39,844 bases of DNA from Nostoc sp. KVJ20 (GCF_001712795.1 NZ_KV757620.1:1-39844), one strand, 5' to 3'. Numbered from the stretch's first letter, positions 15,512-25,071 are shown. Numbers and translations are program-made. The notes: generated by a model from the sequence alone, not told the origin.

Positions 15512-17248
15512 ATGCAGATAACAAGCTTGCATAATTTTTTGACGGCGACTGATGCCAATACATCTAAGTTTCAGATGAGATTTTGGTTTGGTTTAAGCCT
15601 AATCTTTGCCATATTTTATAGTTTATTAGAACTACAGCAAGCGTTCAGCAACAAATATGCAGTGCAAGATGATGCGCGAGTATATGTTTTTTGGATGCAG
15701 CGATTTTTAGAGCCAGACATACTACCAAATGACTTAATCGCCGACTATTTTGAATCAGTAACCCCAGTGGGATTTTCTCATCTTTATAAGATAGTAGCAA
15801 TGCTGGGTATTGAGCCACTCTTATTTAGTAAATTATTGCCAGTTTTATTGAAAATACTTACTATCTGTTATTGGTTTCCATTATGTATGCAAATATTTCC
15901 AGTGCCCACGGCAGGTTTTATCAGTACATTGTTACTGGCTCAAAACCTCTCCATGAGGGACGATTTAGTTTCTGCGTCGCCTAGATCATTTATTTTTGTA
16001 TTTTTTATAGCATTTTTATACTATTTATTAAGGCAATCTCTACTACCATGTTTGGGCGCGATCGCATTAGTAGGATTGTTTTATCCACCGTTTTTGTTAA
16101 TCATCGCCGGAATTTTAATATTAAGGCTTTGGCATTGGAAAGAAAAGCTACCTCAGCTGTCTAATAATCGCCGTGATTACCTATTTTCCGTTACTGGATT
16201 GGTAACTTGTCTAATATTTATGTTGCCTTACGCCTTAAGTTACTCTAAATTTGGGCCAAGTATTGCAGGAGTAGCAGCCAGAGAATTACCAGGACTTGCA
16301 GAAACAGGAAGAATCTCTTTTTTCAGTGATGATCTAATTTGGTTTTGGTTGCTGAATCAGCACAGTGGCCTAATTCCAAATGTTTTGGAACATCCATTAA
16401 ACATAATTGGATTATTTTTACCTATTATCCTCCACTATCCTCAACGTTTTCCGTTAACTAAGCTAGTTACTGATAAGGTTAAAGTTTTACCTCACATTGC
16501 TTTGGCATCTGTGGTAATGTTTGGGCTTGCTCATTTACTACTTTATAAACTCTATTCTCCAGCCCGATACACAAGGTATACCCTAAAATTTATAGTGATT
16601 ATTGCCACAGGTATAGTAATAGTGGCGATTTTAGATGCAGTTTTTCAATGGGCAAAGCAGCATCGAGAGTATTCATCTGGGCGACAGATATTAGTGTTAG
16701 GATTTACAAGTTTATTAGGAATTTTACTTTTCTTTTATCCATGCTTGTTGAAAAATTTCCCGACTAGCCTCTACCGGGTAGAAAAAAACCCACTAATTTA
16801 TGAGTTTTTTCAGAAACAACCTAAAGACATTCTCATTGCCTCTTTATCAGAAAATATAGATAATGTGCCTACGTTTTCTAAAAGGTCTATCTTGATCGGC
16901 TGGGAATACTCTGCTCCTTATCATGTGGGTTATGATAACCAGATTACCGAACGAGCTACTGATCTGATTCGCGCTCAATACAGCGATAATTTAGCAGAAG
17001 TACAAAACTTTATTCAGAAATATGGGGTAGACTTTTTTGTACTGGATGAATCAGCATTTACACCTGAATATATCACCATAAATCCTTGGTTTATCCAGTG
17101 GCAATCGATAGCAAAAGATATTTCATTAAAGCTACAGCAAGGAACTAATCCTGCTCTCTTAGGCATTTTACAGCGTTGTTCTGTCTTAGAAACTAAGGGC
17201 TTAATTGTTATAGAAGCAAAATGTGTCGCCAAAACACCCCAAAAATGA
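15512..17248 (+). CDS. Polytopic membrane protein, GT-C glycosyltransferase-like
   Basis: 578 aa with about ten or more hydrophobic segments (first at 27-46, then clustered from about 105 to 400) and a C-terminal soluble region of about 160 residues. An acidic motif, VQDDARVYVFW, lies just after the first membrane helix (residues 52-62). In GT-C-fold glycosyltransferases the first extracytoplasmic loop carries such a DD/DE motif, so a lipid-linked sugar transfer role is plausible but not proven. The C-terminal part has a Rossmann-like run (DILIASLSENIDNVPTFSKR) and YGVDFFVLDESAFTPEY, as in membrane glycan enzymes with exported tails. It starts 52 bp after the DUF3318 stop on the same strand and may be co-transcribed. 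Confidence 0.65.
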   Translation: MQITSLHNFLTATDANTSKFQMRFWFGLSLIFAIFYSLLELQQAFSNKYAVQDDARVYVFWMQRFLEPDILPNDLIADYFESVTPVGFSHLYKIVAMLGIEPLLFSKLLPVLLKILTICYWFPLCMQIFPVPTAGFISTLLLAQNLSMRDDLVSASPRSFIFVFFIAFLYYLLRQSLLPCLGAIALVGLFYPPFLLIIAGILILRLWHWKEKLPQLSNNRRDYLFSVTGLVTCLIFMLPYALSYSKFGPSIAGVAARELPGLAETGRISFFSDDLIWFWLLNQHSGLIPNVLEHPLNIIGLFLPIILHYPQRFPLTKLVTDKVKVLPHIALASVVMFGLAHLLLYKLYSPARYTRYTLKFIVIIATGIVIVAILDAVFQWAKQHREYSSGRQILVLGFTSLLGILLFFYPCLLKNFPTSLYRVEKNPLIYEFFQKQPKDILIASLSENIDNVPTFSKRSILIGWEYSAPYHVGYDNQITERATDLIRAQYSDNLAEVQNFIQKYGVDFFVLDESAFTPEYITINPWFIQWQSIAKDISLKLQQGTNPALLGILQRCSVLETKGLIVIEAKCVAKTPQK

Positions 17249-17466
17249 AGCTTTTACATCGTTTGACTAGCTTGCCAGCGCAATAACTGGCTGCAATGCG
17301 TGAGGCTAATCTACACTGGAATAAGAGAATGTGTGTTTAACTAACTTAGATGTCCGAGAGTGAGGAGTTTAGTGATAGCTTCTCAGTGTTGGGTTATAAA
17401 GTGATTACCTTGTGTGGTAAAACTTAACTTAAATTCTGTCAGTTACTAACGGAGTTGATAGGAATA

Positions 17467-17658
17467 ATGGGTAACTTGATTATTTTCGCCTTGGTAGTGG
17501 TTTACGGAGGCGGCGTTTGGAAGTTTTGGAATGGGTTTGGGCGAACAAATTTTAATCCAACTTTGACCAATCGCATTGGTTTATCTTTGTTATGGCCAGC
17601 TTTGTTTATTACAAATCAATCCTATCGTCGAAACTTTAGAAAGGCACTGAAGGGCTAA
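17467..17658 (+). CDS. Small membrane protein, 63 aa, conserved-looking
   Basis: Starts at the ATG at 17467; an AGGA lies just upstream, and a TTG at 17455 would add only four residues. The N-terminus is one transmembrane helix (LIIFALVVVYGGGVWKFWNGF). A short loop with NPTLTNRIGLSLLWPALFI follows, which may be a second, amphipathic helix, then a basic tail (NQSYRRNFRKALKG). The even codon usage, clear start and single clean reading frame support a real gene. The function is unknown. Confidence 0.65.
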   Translation: MGNLIIFALVVVYGGGVWKFWNGFGRTNFNPTLTNRIGLSLLWPALFITNQSYRRNFRKALKG

Positions 17659-17725
17659 AGTTTACTATTAAGTCTAAGGTGATCTGAATCTTGACGGTGG
17701 TATATATCTCAATTGAAGAAAAGAA

Positions 17726-18008
17726 GAATTCAGAATTCAGAAGTCAGAATGGGCTAAACCTTAGCTATCCGCTAACAGGATTCAGAATCTAATCAGTCGG
17801 GGATTCAGACCGGCGCAGGAATTGTTACACCACCAAATCTACGATTTGGTGGGGGTATTAAACCCGGTTATTCAGACGCGACTCGAAAATACTCGCTCTA
17901 AGCGAAGCCATGCTGTTCGCGTTAGCGTCTCTGAAAGAGAAGGCTTTACGCTACGCTATCCACCAGTTATACAGAAAACATTGCTGAATTCTGACTCCTG
18001 AATTCTGT
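17726..18008. repeat. Dispersed intergenic repeat, copy B (GAATTCAG-bounded, with nested GCGTTAGCG element)
   Basis: It begins GAATTCAGAATTCAG and ends CTGAATTCTG...CTGAATTCTG, so the ends are inverted. Blocks AGTCGGGGATTCAGACC, GATTTGGTGGGGGTATTAAA and ACGCTATCCACCAG correspond to copy A at 12186-12353. It is about 115 bp longer than copy A. The extra DNA includes about 60 bp (17886-17950) with the TTCGCGTTAGCGTCTC / GCTACGCTATCC motifs of a second repeat family also seen near 23170 and 39290. No transposase or ORF is present. Confidence 0.72.
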
Positions 18009-18025
18009 TTGATAAATTTAACTCA

Positions 18026-18060
18026 CCAGCCTCCCTTCCCTACTAGGGAAGAGAGGCTGG
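18026..18060. terminator. GC-rich hairpin between small genes
   Basis: CCAGCCTC-c-CTTCCC pairs with GGGAAG-a-GAGGCTGG around a TACTA loop. A second smaller hairpin, CTCCTT / AAGGAG, follows at about 18066-18082. They lie downstream of the leftward exported-protein gene (stop at 18146) and may terminate it. Such CCCT(N)AGGG palindromes are also common as dispersed repeats. Confidence 0.5.
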
Positions 18061-18145
18061 GTTTGCTCCTTTTAGGAAGGAGAGGAATTAGGGAGGGATA
18101 ATTTCGTTAACTGTTGGAAAATATTTCGGCTGATGAATTTACTGA

Positions 18146-18550
18146 TTATTTGCCATTGGTTAATAGATGGATTGCTGCACCTACGGCTGCACCATCAACA
18201 GCATTGCCTAATGTATCTTTCCTATCGCCAGTAATTACACCAGTTACTGCGCTAGCGCCTGCACCGACTCCGACATCTTGAACAACATTCCGGTTACGGC
18301 GATTGCGAGTGTTTCTCAGACCATTTGCACCATTGACAGCTGCACCAGTGACACCACCTTTAACAGCATTGTTTAATACACTACCATTTCCCCTAACTGC
18401 TCCGGTGACTACATTGGTAACAGCCCCAATACCTGCATCTCTTAGTACTTGGTCATCAGCAGCAGCCGGTTTCGCGGGAACTAGGGTGACACCAGCTAAA
18501 CTTGCAGCCATGAGGCTGGGTAGAAGTGTGCGTTTTAGGATGTTATTCAT
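18146..18550 (-). CDS. Exported glycine-zipper-like protein, 134 aa
   Basis: The N-terminus MNNILKRTLLPSLMAASLAG followed by VTLVPAKPAAA is a clear signal peptide with cleavage near residue 31 (AAA|DD). The mature protein is two Gly/Ala/Val-rich blocks, DAGIGAVTNVVTGAVRGNGS...GGVTGAAVNG and DVGVGAGASAVTGVITGDRK...GAAVGAAIHLL, separated by a basic linker RNTRNRRNRN. The repeated GxGA..VxG pattern resembles glycine-zipper membrane-interacting segments. A cell-envelope or outer-membrane-associated role is inferred. It is a single gene with long spacers on both sides. Confidence 0.72.
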   Translation of the reverse strand: MNNILKRTLLPSLMAASLAGVTLVPAKPAAADDQVLRDAGIGAVTNVVTGAVRGNGSVLNNAVKGGVTGAAVNGANGLRNTRNRRNRNVVQDVGVGAGASAVTGVITGDRKDTLGNAVDGAAVGAAIHLLTNGK

Positions 18551-18995
18551 TGTGTTACCTTCTCAAAACATCAAACAATCGGTTAAAAACCAAAGTTACT
18601 GGAGTCTGATAAAATCTGAATTTTTCATCTGAACAACAGCAACTATCTCTTGTTCGAGTACATATATATCATTGCATTTGCAAAGTCATAACTGCATCTA
18701 CTGAAAGCATGAATTTAGATTCAGTCTACAGAAGGTCTTGCTGATTTATTGTGTAATGCAAGAGATTACATATTGACAAAATCAATTAAATATGAAATAT
18801 CTATTTTTAGATATAAAAGTTGCATTTTTTCATTACTAGCAAAGGATTTCTAATGAGAAATCGCGTAGGGTTTACCCTATCTATCTAAAGATAGTTGCCA
18901 AAATAATTAAACTATGGTGTTTGCAATCATTAAATCATTAAAGTTTATTTTAAAATATAACTAACAATATTTGAATCTAGTAGATAAGTCACTCT
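18551..18995. other. AT-rich spacer, no gene seen
   Basis: About 445 bp upstream of the exported-protein gene. It is AT-rich, with several poly-A/T runs and no ORF that looks protein-like. It should contain the leftward promoter of that gene. No repeat or RNA structure is convincing. Confidence 0.45.
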
Positions 18996-19289
18996 TTATC
19001 TACCTTCCACTGCTGCATCAAAAATTGCTATTTGCTCAGGTGTTAAATCATTTAAAGTGCCTGAAACTGCTTCTAAAGTCAATATTTTTCTAATTCTACG
19101 TGTTATTTCATGCTCCGTAATAGCTCTTATTTCTTTCGGTGAAAACTGCCCAAACATATCTACTAACATTTCTATCATTTCTTGTTTTTCTAATTTTAAT
19201 TGATATACATTATTATCTCGAAACAATTTTTCTACGATTGGTAATATTCGAGCGACCAACGCATCTTTTTGGTTTGAAACTTCCTGCAT
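18996..19289 (-). CDS. Hypothetical protein, 97 aa, mostly helical
   Basis: The sequence (MQEVSNQKDALVARILPIVE...FGQFSPKEIRAITEHEITRR...LNDLTPEQIAIFDAAVEGR) is charged and predicted alpha-helical, without membrane or metal motifs. AGGAAG lies just upstream of the ATG, supporting the start. It follows tkt on the same strand but is separated from it by a T-tract terminator, so it likely has its own promoter. I do not recognise the family. Confidence 0.6.
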   Translation of the reverse strand: MQEVSNQKDALVARILPIVEKLFRDNNVYQLKLEKQEMIEMLVDMFGQFSPKEIRAITEHEITRRIRKILTLEAVSGTLNDLTPEQIAIFDAAVEGR

Positions 19290-19374
19290 AACTTCCTCCC
19301 AGTTCTTTACTTATTTATTTTCAATTATAGTGAATCTCCCAAACCCTCAAATCTCCCTCAGCGCTCCTGTGCGT

Positions 19375-19401
19375 AAAAAAAAGGCGGGCAAGATGCCCAC
19401 C
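19375..19401 (-). terminator. Rho-independent-type terminator of tkt
   Basis: On the minus strand GGTGGGCA pairs with TGCCCGCC (one G-U pair) around a three-base loop, followed directly by eight T residues. It lies 31 bp after the tkt stop codon. Confidence 0.88.
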
Positions 19402-19431
19402 CCACAATATTTTGAGAATATTCTGTTACTA

Positions 19432-21459
19432 TTAACCCAACAATTGTTTAGCCTTAGCTAACACATTATCAACGCTAAAGCCAAACTTCTCTAGACAAAC
19501 ACCACCTGGAGCCGAAGCACCAAAGCGATCAATACTAACGCAATCGCCTTCAGTACCCACATATTTGTGCCAACCGAAACTGCTACCAGCTTCCACAGAC
19601 AAACGCTTGGTGACAGCTTTCGGCAGAACCGACTCTTTATAAGCCGCATCCTGTGCTTCAAAAAGTTCCCATGAAGGTAGCGAGACAACACGGACTTTCT
19701 TGCCTTCAGCCTTGAGTTTTTCGGCTGCGCCGACGGCGAGGCTCAATTCTGAACCAGTGGCAATCAGGATGAGATCAGGTGTACCTTCGCTATCCACCAC
19801 GGTGTATCCACCCTTGGCTACGCCCTCAATGGATGTACCTGCCAAGTTGGGGACGTTTTGACGGGTGAACGCCAACAGAGACGGGGCATTTTCCTTCGCT
19901 TTCTCGATCGCTATTTTATAAGCACCAGAGGTTTCGTTACCATCTGCGGGACGGAACACGGTTAAATTAGGAATAGCTCGCAAGGAAGCGAGAGTTTCAA
20001 TGGGTTGGTGTGTAGGACCATCTTCACCTTGCCCAATGGAATCGTGAGTCATCACCCAAATCACGCCAGCTTGAGAAAGGGCGGATAAGCGGATGGCAGC
20101 ACGCATATAATCTGTGAAGATTAAGAAGGTTGCACCGTAGGGAATTAATCCTGAAGTGTGCAGAGCTATACCATTACAGATTGCGCCCATAGCATGTTCC
20201 CGCACACCAAAGTGGATGTTGGGGTTTTGGTATTCTCCCTTTTGGAAGTCGCCTTTACCCTTAATTTCAGTCAAGTTGGAGTGGGTTAAGTCAGCTGAAC
20301 CACCAATCAATTCAGGTAAAACTGCCGCTAATTTGTTGAGGCAAGTTTCTGAGTGTTTGCGGGTGGGTAGTCCTTTGTCTTCGGGGGTGTAGGTGGGTAG
20401 TACCTTGTCCCAACCATCGGGTAGTTTGCCGCTAATGTAGCGTTCAAATTCAGCCGCTTCTTGGGCATACTTAGCTTTGTAGTCGGCAAATGTTTTGTTC
20501 CATTCTTCTTCGTAACCTGCGCCACGTTCAACAGCTTTACGTGTGTGGTTGAGGGCTTCTTCTGGAATTACGAAAGGCTCGTATTCCCAACCCAAATTTT
20601 TCCGAGTTAATGCTATTTCGTCTCCACCCAAAGCAGCACCGTGAACGCCAGCAGTGTTTGCCTTATTGGGGGAACCATAACCGATGGTGGTTGTCACCTT
20701 AATCATTGATGGTTTATCGGTGACAGCTTTAGCTTCTTCAATTGCTTTGGCGATCGCTGCTAAATCTGTATTACCATCTTGGACATGTAGGACGTGCCAA
20801 CCGTAAGCTTCAAAGCGCTTGGAAACATCTTCGGTGAATGCCACATCTGTAGAACCGTCGATGGAAATGTGGTTATCGTCGTACAGAGCGATGAGTTTGC
20901 CTAATCCCAAGTGTCCTGCAAAAGAAGCAGCTTCACCGGAAATCCCTTCCATGTTGCAACCGTCACCTAAAATTACGTAGGTGTAATGGTCAACAATCTT
21001 GGTATCGGGTTTGTTAAATTTAGCGGCAAGGTGTGCTTCAGCGATCGCTAAACCAACTCCATTGGCAATTCCTTGACCCAAGGGGCCAGTTGTGACTTCC
21101 ACACCTGGGGTCATGAAGTTTTCGGGGTGTCCGGGGGTTTTGGATTCCCACTGCCGGAATTGTTTAATATCTTCGATGGTGACGCTATCGTAGCCTGCCA
21201 GGTACAGTAGGGCATACTGCAACATTGAGCCATGACCGGCAGACAAGACAAAGCGATCGCGGTTAAACCATTTAGGATTTTTGGGATTAAACTTCAAAAA
21301 GCGATCCCAAAGGACAAAAGCCATCGGAGCCGCGCCCATTGGCAGTCCTGGGTGTCCCGATTTGGCCTTTTCTACGGCATCAACAGCCAAGAAGCGGATC
21401 GAGTTAATACAAAGTTCTTCGAGGGACAATTCTTTGAGGGATTGGGTTGCAACAGTCAT
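19432..21459 (-). CDS. tkt: Transketolase
   Basis: 675 aa, the normal length. It moves two-carbon units between sugar phosphates in the Calvin cycle and pentose phosphate pathway, using thiamine diphosphate. Landmarks: [13 protein letters not shown] near residue 37, the ThDP/Mg motif starting [20 protein letters not shown] (about 165-184) with N in [10 protein letters not shown], the pyrimidine-domain [14 protein letters not shown] (about 415-428), and [14 protein letters not shown] (about 468-481) with catalytic His. The C-terminal domain ends with the transketolase [12 protein letters not shown] and SFGWHKYVG segments. It follows fabF on the same strand after a 355-bp spacer with a hairpin and heptamer repeats, so it may be a separate transcript. 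The T-tract terminator at 19375 closes the unit. Confidence 0.97.
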   Translation of the reverse strand: MTVATQSLKELSLEELCINSIRFLAVDAVEKAKSGHPGLPMGAAPMAFVLWDRFLKFNPKNPKWFNRDRFVLSAGHGSMLQYALLYLAGYDSVTIEDIKQFRQWESKTPGHPENFMTPGVEVTTGPLGQGIANGVGLAIAEAHLAAKFNKPDTKIVDHYTYVILGDGCNMEGISGEAASFAGHLGLGKLIALYDDNHISIDGSTDVAFTEDVSKRFEAYGWHVLHVQDGNTDLAAIAKAIEEAKAVTDKPSMIKVTTTIGYGSPNKANTAGVHGAALGGDEIALTRKNLGWEYEPFVIPEEALNHTRKAVERGAGYEEEWNKTFADYKAKYAQEAAEFERYISGKLPDGWDKVLPTYTPEDKGLPTRKHSETCLNKLAAVLPELIGGSADLTHSNLTEIKGKGDFQKGEYQNPNIHFGVREHAMGAICNGIALHTSGLIPYGATFLIFTDYMRAAIRLSALSQAGVIWVMTHDSIGQGEDGPTHQPIETLASLRAIPNLTVFRPADGNETSGAYKIAIEKAKENAPSLLAFTRQNVPNLAGTSIEGVAKGGYTVVDSEGTPDLILIATGSELSLAVGAAEKLKAEGKKVRVVSLPSWELFEAQDAAYKESVLPKAVTKRLSVEAGSSFGWHKYVGTEGDCVSIDRFGASAPGGVCLEKFGFSVDNVLAKAKQLLG

Positions 21460-21550
21460 AATCTCTTGTTTTTAACGACGGGTTAGCACTCTTCGTAGCT
21501 TCTCTTGCTGGGGTTATTTTAGATTCCCCACAGTATCCTCATCATCCCAC

Positions 21551-21576
21551 TCCCGCTTGTCGATGGACAAGCGGGA
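21551..21576. terminator. Hairpin between fabF and tkt
   Basis: TCCCGCTTGTC and GACAAGCGGGA form a perfect 11-bp stem with a GATG loop. No U-tract follows on either side. It lies about 90 bp upstream of the tkt start and 240 bp after the fabF stop, so it may attenuate or end fabF read-through, or be a dispersed palindrome. Confidence 0.55.
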
Positions 21577-21663
21577 TCTCCTGAGTTTCTGGTGATAAAT
21601 CAAGCTGATAATTGGGTCATGCTGAACGCTTAAATTATATCGGAATGTTATTTCTGATACTTT

Positions 21664-21808
21664 GGGCATTGGGCATGGGGCATTGGGCATTGGGCATGGG
21701 GCATTGGGAATTGGGCAAACGAGCAGAGTCGGATTAAACTACTGAATTCAGAATTCAGAATTCTGCCTTCTGCCTTCTGCCTCCTGCCTCCTGCTTTCTG
21801 CCTCCTGA
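21664..21808. repeat. Two heptamer repeat tracts downstream of fabF
   Basis: Positions 21664-21717 are irregular GGGCATT/GGGCATG units. Then comes an ACTGAATTCAGAATTCAG segment (about 21741-21760), like the ends of the dispersed repeats at 12186 and 17726. Positions 21761-21808 are TTCTGCC/TCCTGCC heptamers. The whole tract ends just before the fabF stop codon (21815). Nothing coding is seen in the 21460-21814 spacer. Confidence 0.78.
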
Positions 21809-21814
21809 CTTCTT

Positions 21815-23065
21815 TTAAACGTATTTCTTAAAGGCCAGTGTGACATTATGACCGCCAAACCCAAAAGAATTGGATATTGCCACCTCGACTTTTTGAGCGC
21901 GGCTAAAGTTAGGCACGTAATCTAAGTCACATTCTGGATCAGGATTTTCCAGATTAATTGTCGGTGGAATTTGGTCATTAGCGATCGCCAGTACTGTTGC
22001 CACTGCTTCAATACCTCCAGAACCGCCCAATAAATGACCTGTCATCGATTTGGTGGAGCTAATTGCTACCTTATAGGCATATTCTCCCAAGGCTTTTTTG
22101 ATTGCTGAGGTTTCAGTTGAATCATTAGCTGGGGTGCTAGTGCCGTGGGCATTAATGTAGCTGATTTGTTCGGGAGCTATTCCAGCATCTTTGAGCGCTA
22201 GTTCGATGGCTCTAGCAGCTCCGAATCCACCAGGTACGGGGGAGGTGATATGGTAAGCATCACAGGTCATCCCATAGCCGACCATTTCGGCATAAATGTG
22301 AGCGCCGCGACTGAGGGCGTGTTCCAGTTCTTCTAGAATTAAAATTCCTGAACCTTCACCCAAAACAAATCCGTTGCGATCGCGGTCAAAGGGACGGCAA
22401 GCTTTAGTTGGGTCATCATTGCTAAAAGAGAGTGCCTTGCAGGCGGCAAACCCAGCTACCGACAATGGTGTGACAGCTGCCTCCGTACCCCCGCAAATCA
22501 TTGCCTGGGCATATCCCCCTTGAATGAGACGAAAAGCATCTCCAATGGCATTAGAGCCAGCGGCGCAGGCAGTTACAGGACAGGAGTTTGGCCCTTTAGC
22601 ACCCGTGTGAATTGCCGTTAATCCTGCCGCCATATTGGCGATCATCATCGGGATCATGAATGGACTACAGCGATCGGGGCCACGGTTGAGGTAGATAGTT
22701 TGCTGGTCTTCTAATACCTTAATGCCACCAACGCCAGAACCGATCATGACACCGACCTGTTCTGCATTCAGGTCATTGATCACTAACTCCGCGTTAGCTA
22801 GAGCCTGTTTTGCTGCCGCAACCCCAAATTGGGAAAATCGATCCATCCGCTTGGCCTCTTTGCGCTCCAAGTAATCATGTGGATCGAAGTTTTTCACCTC
22901 ACCAGCAATCCGGCAATCATGGCGAGACGCATCAAAAAATGTGATGTAGTCAATGCCATTGCGTCCACTTAATAATCCATCCCAATATTCTGTTGCTGTG
23001 TTACCTATAGGTGTAATCGCGCCAACACCAGTTACAACAACGCGTTTACGTGTATGATCTGTCAT
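21815..23065 (-). CDS. fabF: Beta-ketoacyl-ACP synthase II
   Basis: 416 aa, thiolase fold. It condenses malonyl-ACP with acyl-ACP to extend fatty acids. The catalytic triad is complete: C167 in VTACAAGSNAIG, H307 in YINAHGTSTP and H344 in SMTGHLLGGSGG, with K339 in SSTKS. The C-terminal NSFGFGGHN loop is typical of FabF/FabB. The length and the MTDHTRKRVVVTGVGAITPI start match FabF. acpP lies upstream on the same strand and tkt downstream, an order I regard as characteristic of cyanobacteria. The 265-bp gap to acpP is filled with repeats. Confidence 0.96.
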   Translation of the reverse strand: MTDHTRKRVVVTGVGAITPIGNTATEYWDGLLSGRNGIDYITFFDASRHDCRIAGEVKNFDPHDYLERKEAKRMDRFSQFGVAAAKQALANAELVINDLNAEQVGVMIGSGVGGIKVLEDQQTIYLNRGPDRCSPFMIPMMIANMAAGLTAIHTGAKGPNSCPVTACAAGSNAIGDAFRLIQGGYAQAMICGGTEAAVTPLSVAGFAACKALSFSNDDPTKACRPFDRDRNGFVLGEGSGILILEELEHALSRGAHIYAEMVGYGMTCDAYHITSPVPGGFGAARAIELALKDAGIAPEQISYINAHGTSTPANDSTETSAIKKALGEYAYKVAISSTKSMTGHLLGGSGGIEAVATVLAIANDQIPPTINLENPDPECDLDYVPNFSRAQKVEVAISNSFGFGGHNVTLAFKKYV

Positions 23066-23159
23066 GATTCAGTTAAAAATGGCGAAAAAGCTGCATGGCA
23101 AAAAATTCGGGGTTAGTGAGTAAGTAGCGTCAGCCAGCGTGGTGTTGGGGGCTTCCACC

Positions 23160-23330
23160 CCACTTGTTTCTCCTGTTCGGAGACGCTACGCGAATAGTTG
23201 AGGAAACCCCAATACCGCAGGGCTGCACCATGAGCGACTGGCGTTAGCTACGTTAGGAGCGTCACCTCCGGGTGGCTAGGTGCGGGGAAATAATCATTCC
23301 CAATCCCAATCCCCAATCCCCCATCTCCAA
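23160..23330. repeat. Dispersed GCTACGC-type repeat and CCCAATC heptamers between acpP and fabF
   Basis: GGAGACGCTACGCGAATAG (about 23176-23194) and GGCGTTAGCTACGTTAGGAG (about 23241-23260) belong to the same palindromic family as parts of 17886-17950 and 39280-39385. CCCAATC-like heptamers follow at about 23296-23331, directly after the acpP stop. The repeats lie inside the acpP-fabF transcript if the two genes are co-transcribed. Confidence 0.65.
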
Positions 23331-23585
23331 TTAAGCTGATGCGGTAACTTTGTTATTGATGTAATCTACTGCGTCTTGAACCGATGTAATCTGTTCGGCA
23401 GCTTCGTCGGGAATTTCGATATCAAATTCTTCTTCTAAGGCCATCACCAATTCAACGGTATCCAGGGAATCTGCTCCCAGGTCTTCCATAAACTTGGATT
23501 GTGGTGTGACTTTATCAGGGGGGTCAACACTGAGTTGTTCGACGACGATTTTCTTGACCTTTTCAAAAAGTTCCGCTTGGCTCAT
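23331..23585 (-). CDS. acpP: Acyl carrier protein
   Basis: 84 aa, acidic. The phosphopantetheine attachment serine is S40 in [19 protein letters not shown]. Helix boundaries and the C-terminal [17 protein letters not shown] are standard for bacterial ACP. It carries growing fatty-acyl chains for FabF, encoded next downstream on the same strand. The start ATG at 23585 gives [14 protein letters not shown], the usual first helix. Confidence 0.97.
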   Translation of the reverse strand: MSQAELFEKVKKIVVEQLSVDPPDKVTPQSKFMEDLGADSLDTVELVMALEEEFDIEIPDEAAEQITSVQDAVDYINNKVTASA

Positions 23586-23637
23586 AAATAAAAGTCCTTA
23601 ACCACTTGCTACGATCTGCTCGTTAGAGGAGACATTG

Positions 23638-23664
23638 TTTTTAGCATATACATCTTATCGTCAA
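23638..23664 (-). promoter_or_regulatory. Weak candidate promoter of acpP
   Basis: On the minus strand TTGACG (23664-23659) is followed after 15 bp by TAAAAA (23643-23638), about 53 bp upstream of the acpP start. The -35 is good, but the -10 and the short spacing are poor. Confidence 0.3.
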
Positions 23665-24003
23665 GCGCGATCACCCGGATACTGCCAAGGATTTTTCTGT
23701 TAGAAAACCTTTCTTCTTAAAATTTGAATTGGCAAGTTTTTTGGCAACACTTAGGCAGTGGGTGGTGCTACGCCATTGCCGACACCGTGTAAATGCTTTT
23801 GTTTTCCAATTATTGCTAATTTTTTTTACAACGTCTCTACCAGTATTTACAGCCTTGCTAGAAATAAAAATATGTAGATGCTGCGGCTTTGAACCTAGAG
23901 GGTTAAAGGGTCGCTAAACATCCAACATTAGAAATTCGGTGCTAACAAGGAATGATAAAACAGTTATTGTTTAGAGCGATCGCTCTAACCCAAACATACT
24001 TCT
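23665..24003. other. Divergent spacer upstream of acpP and the HdrB-like gene
   Basis: It contains the two divergent promoter regions, a GCGATCGC site just before 24004 and no convincing gene. A rightward 62-codon frame here (23729-23917) has no ribosome site and an unlikely composition, so it was not called. Confidence 0.45.
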
Positions 24004-24909
24004 ATGCTACCTCAGACACTCAAATACGCTTACTTCCCCGGTTGTGTTGCCCAAGGGGCCTGTCGGGAACTTTACCAGTCAACTCAAGCCCTTACCCAAG
24101 CACTAGGTATTGAACTGGTTGAACTTAAAAAAGCTGCTTGCTGCGGTTCTGGCACATTTAAAGAAGATTCCCAACTGCTAGAAGATACAGTCAATGCTAG
24201 AAATATTGCCCTAGCAGAAGAATTAAATTTGCCCTTACTTACCCATTGCAGCACTTGTCAAGGTGTTATCGGTCATGTCAACGAACACTTGAAAGAATGT
24301 CAGACTTCTAACCCTGTCTACATTGAACAGGTTAATGGCTTGTTGCATAAAGAAGGTTGTTCGCCTTATCGCGGTAGTACTGACGTTAAACATCTTCTCT
24401 ACGCTTTGGTGACAGATTACGGTTTAGAGGAAATTACCAAACGTGTCACCCGAAAGTTAACTGGATTAAAATGTGCGGCTTTTTATGGCTGTTATCTCCT
24501 CCGCGCCCAAAAATCTATGCCTTATGACGATCCGTTCCAACCGGAAGCGATGGAGAATATGTTTCGGGCTGTGGGTGCAACACCAATTTATTACCGAGGT
24601 CGGACACAATGTTGTGGTTGGCCGCTTTCTAGTTATGCCACTACCCAATCTTTTAAGATGGCGGGGATGCATATTCAGGACGCTTTAGCATCTGGTGCTG
24701 ATTGTATAGTTACACCTTGCCCTCTGTGCCACTTAAATTTAGATTCGCGTCAGCCAGAGGTAGAAAAGGTAATTGAACAAAAGCTAGGTTTACCAGTGTT
24801 GCATTTACCGCAGTTGATTGCTTTGGCACTTGGGGTTAGTCCCAAAGAATTGGGTTTAGAACGCCACATTGTTTCCACAAAGCCAGTGTTGGAAAAATTA
24901 GGATTTTAG
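24004..24909 (+). CDS. HdrB-like CCG-domain iron-sulfur protein (CoB-CoM heterodisulfide reductase subunit B family)
   Basis: 301 aa with two cysteine-rich CCG domains. Domain 1: C14 in YFPGCVAQG, C46-C47 in KKAACCGSG, and C82-x2-C85 in HCSTCQG. Domain 2: C157/C163 in KCAAFYGCYLL, C203-C204 in TQCCGWPLS, and C239-x2-C242 in TPCPLCH. In archaeal HdrB these ligate the unusual non-cubane 4Fe-4S clusters that reduce disulfides. Cyanobacteria make no coenzyme M or B, and the related SdhE/SdhC-type subunit of succinate dehydrogenase shares this architecture, so a quinone- or disulfide-linked redox role is more likely than methanogenesis. No partner Hdr or Sdh genes are adjacent. Both motif sets look intact. 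Confidence 0.88.
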   Translation: MLPQTLKYAYFPGCVAQGACRELYQSTQALTQALGIELVELKKAACCGSGTFKEDSQLLEDTVNARNIALAEELNLPLLTHCSTCQGVIGHVNEHLKECQTSNPVYIEQVNGLLHKEGCSPYRGSTDVKHLLYALVTDYGLEEITKRVTRKLTGLKCAAFYGCYLLRAQKSMPYDDPFQPEAMENMFRAVGATPIYYRGRTQCCGWPLSSYATTQSFKMAGMHIQDALASGADCIVTPCPLCHLNLDSRQPEVEKVIEQKLGLPVLHLPQLIALALGVSPKELGLERHIVSTKPVLEKLGF

Positions 24910-25071
24910 GGGAAACAATGTTCACGACTATCAATAATTAAGCGAACACCTGCTTATACCGTTTCTTTGTGAAGCTGCATATAATTCACCCCCCGGCTAT
25001 CGCCGTCCCCCCGATGCCTTGGGGAGACTACAGGGGGGTATTATGATGTGTATCTTCATAGAGAAATAGAA

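Noticed and set aside
17726..18008. Insertion sequence
   Set aside because: No transposase frame and no target duplication visible; the ends and internal blocks fit a small dispersed repeat instead.
23729..23917. 62-codon frame between acpP and the HdrB-like gene
   Set aside because: Improbable composition, no ribosome site and no supporting context.
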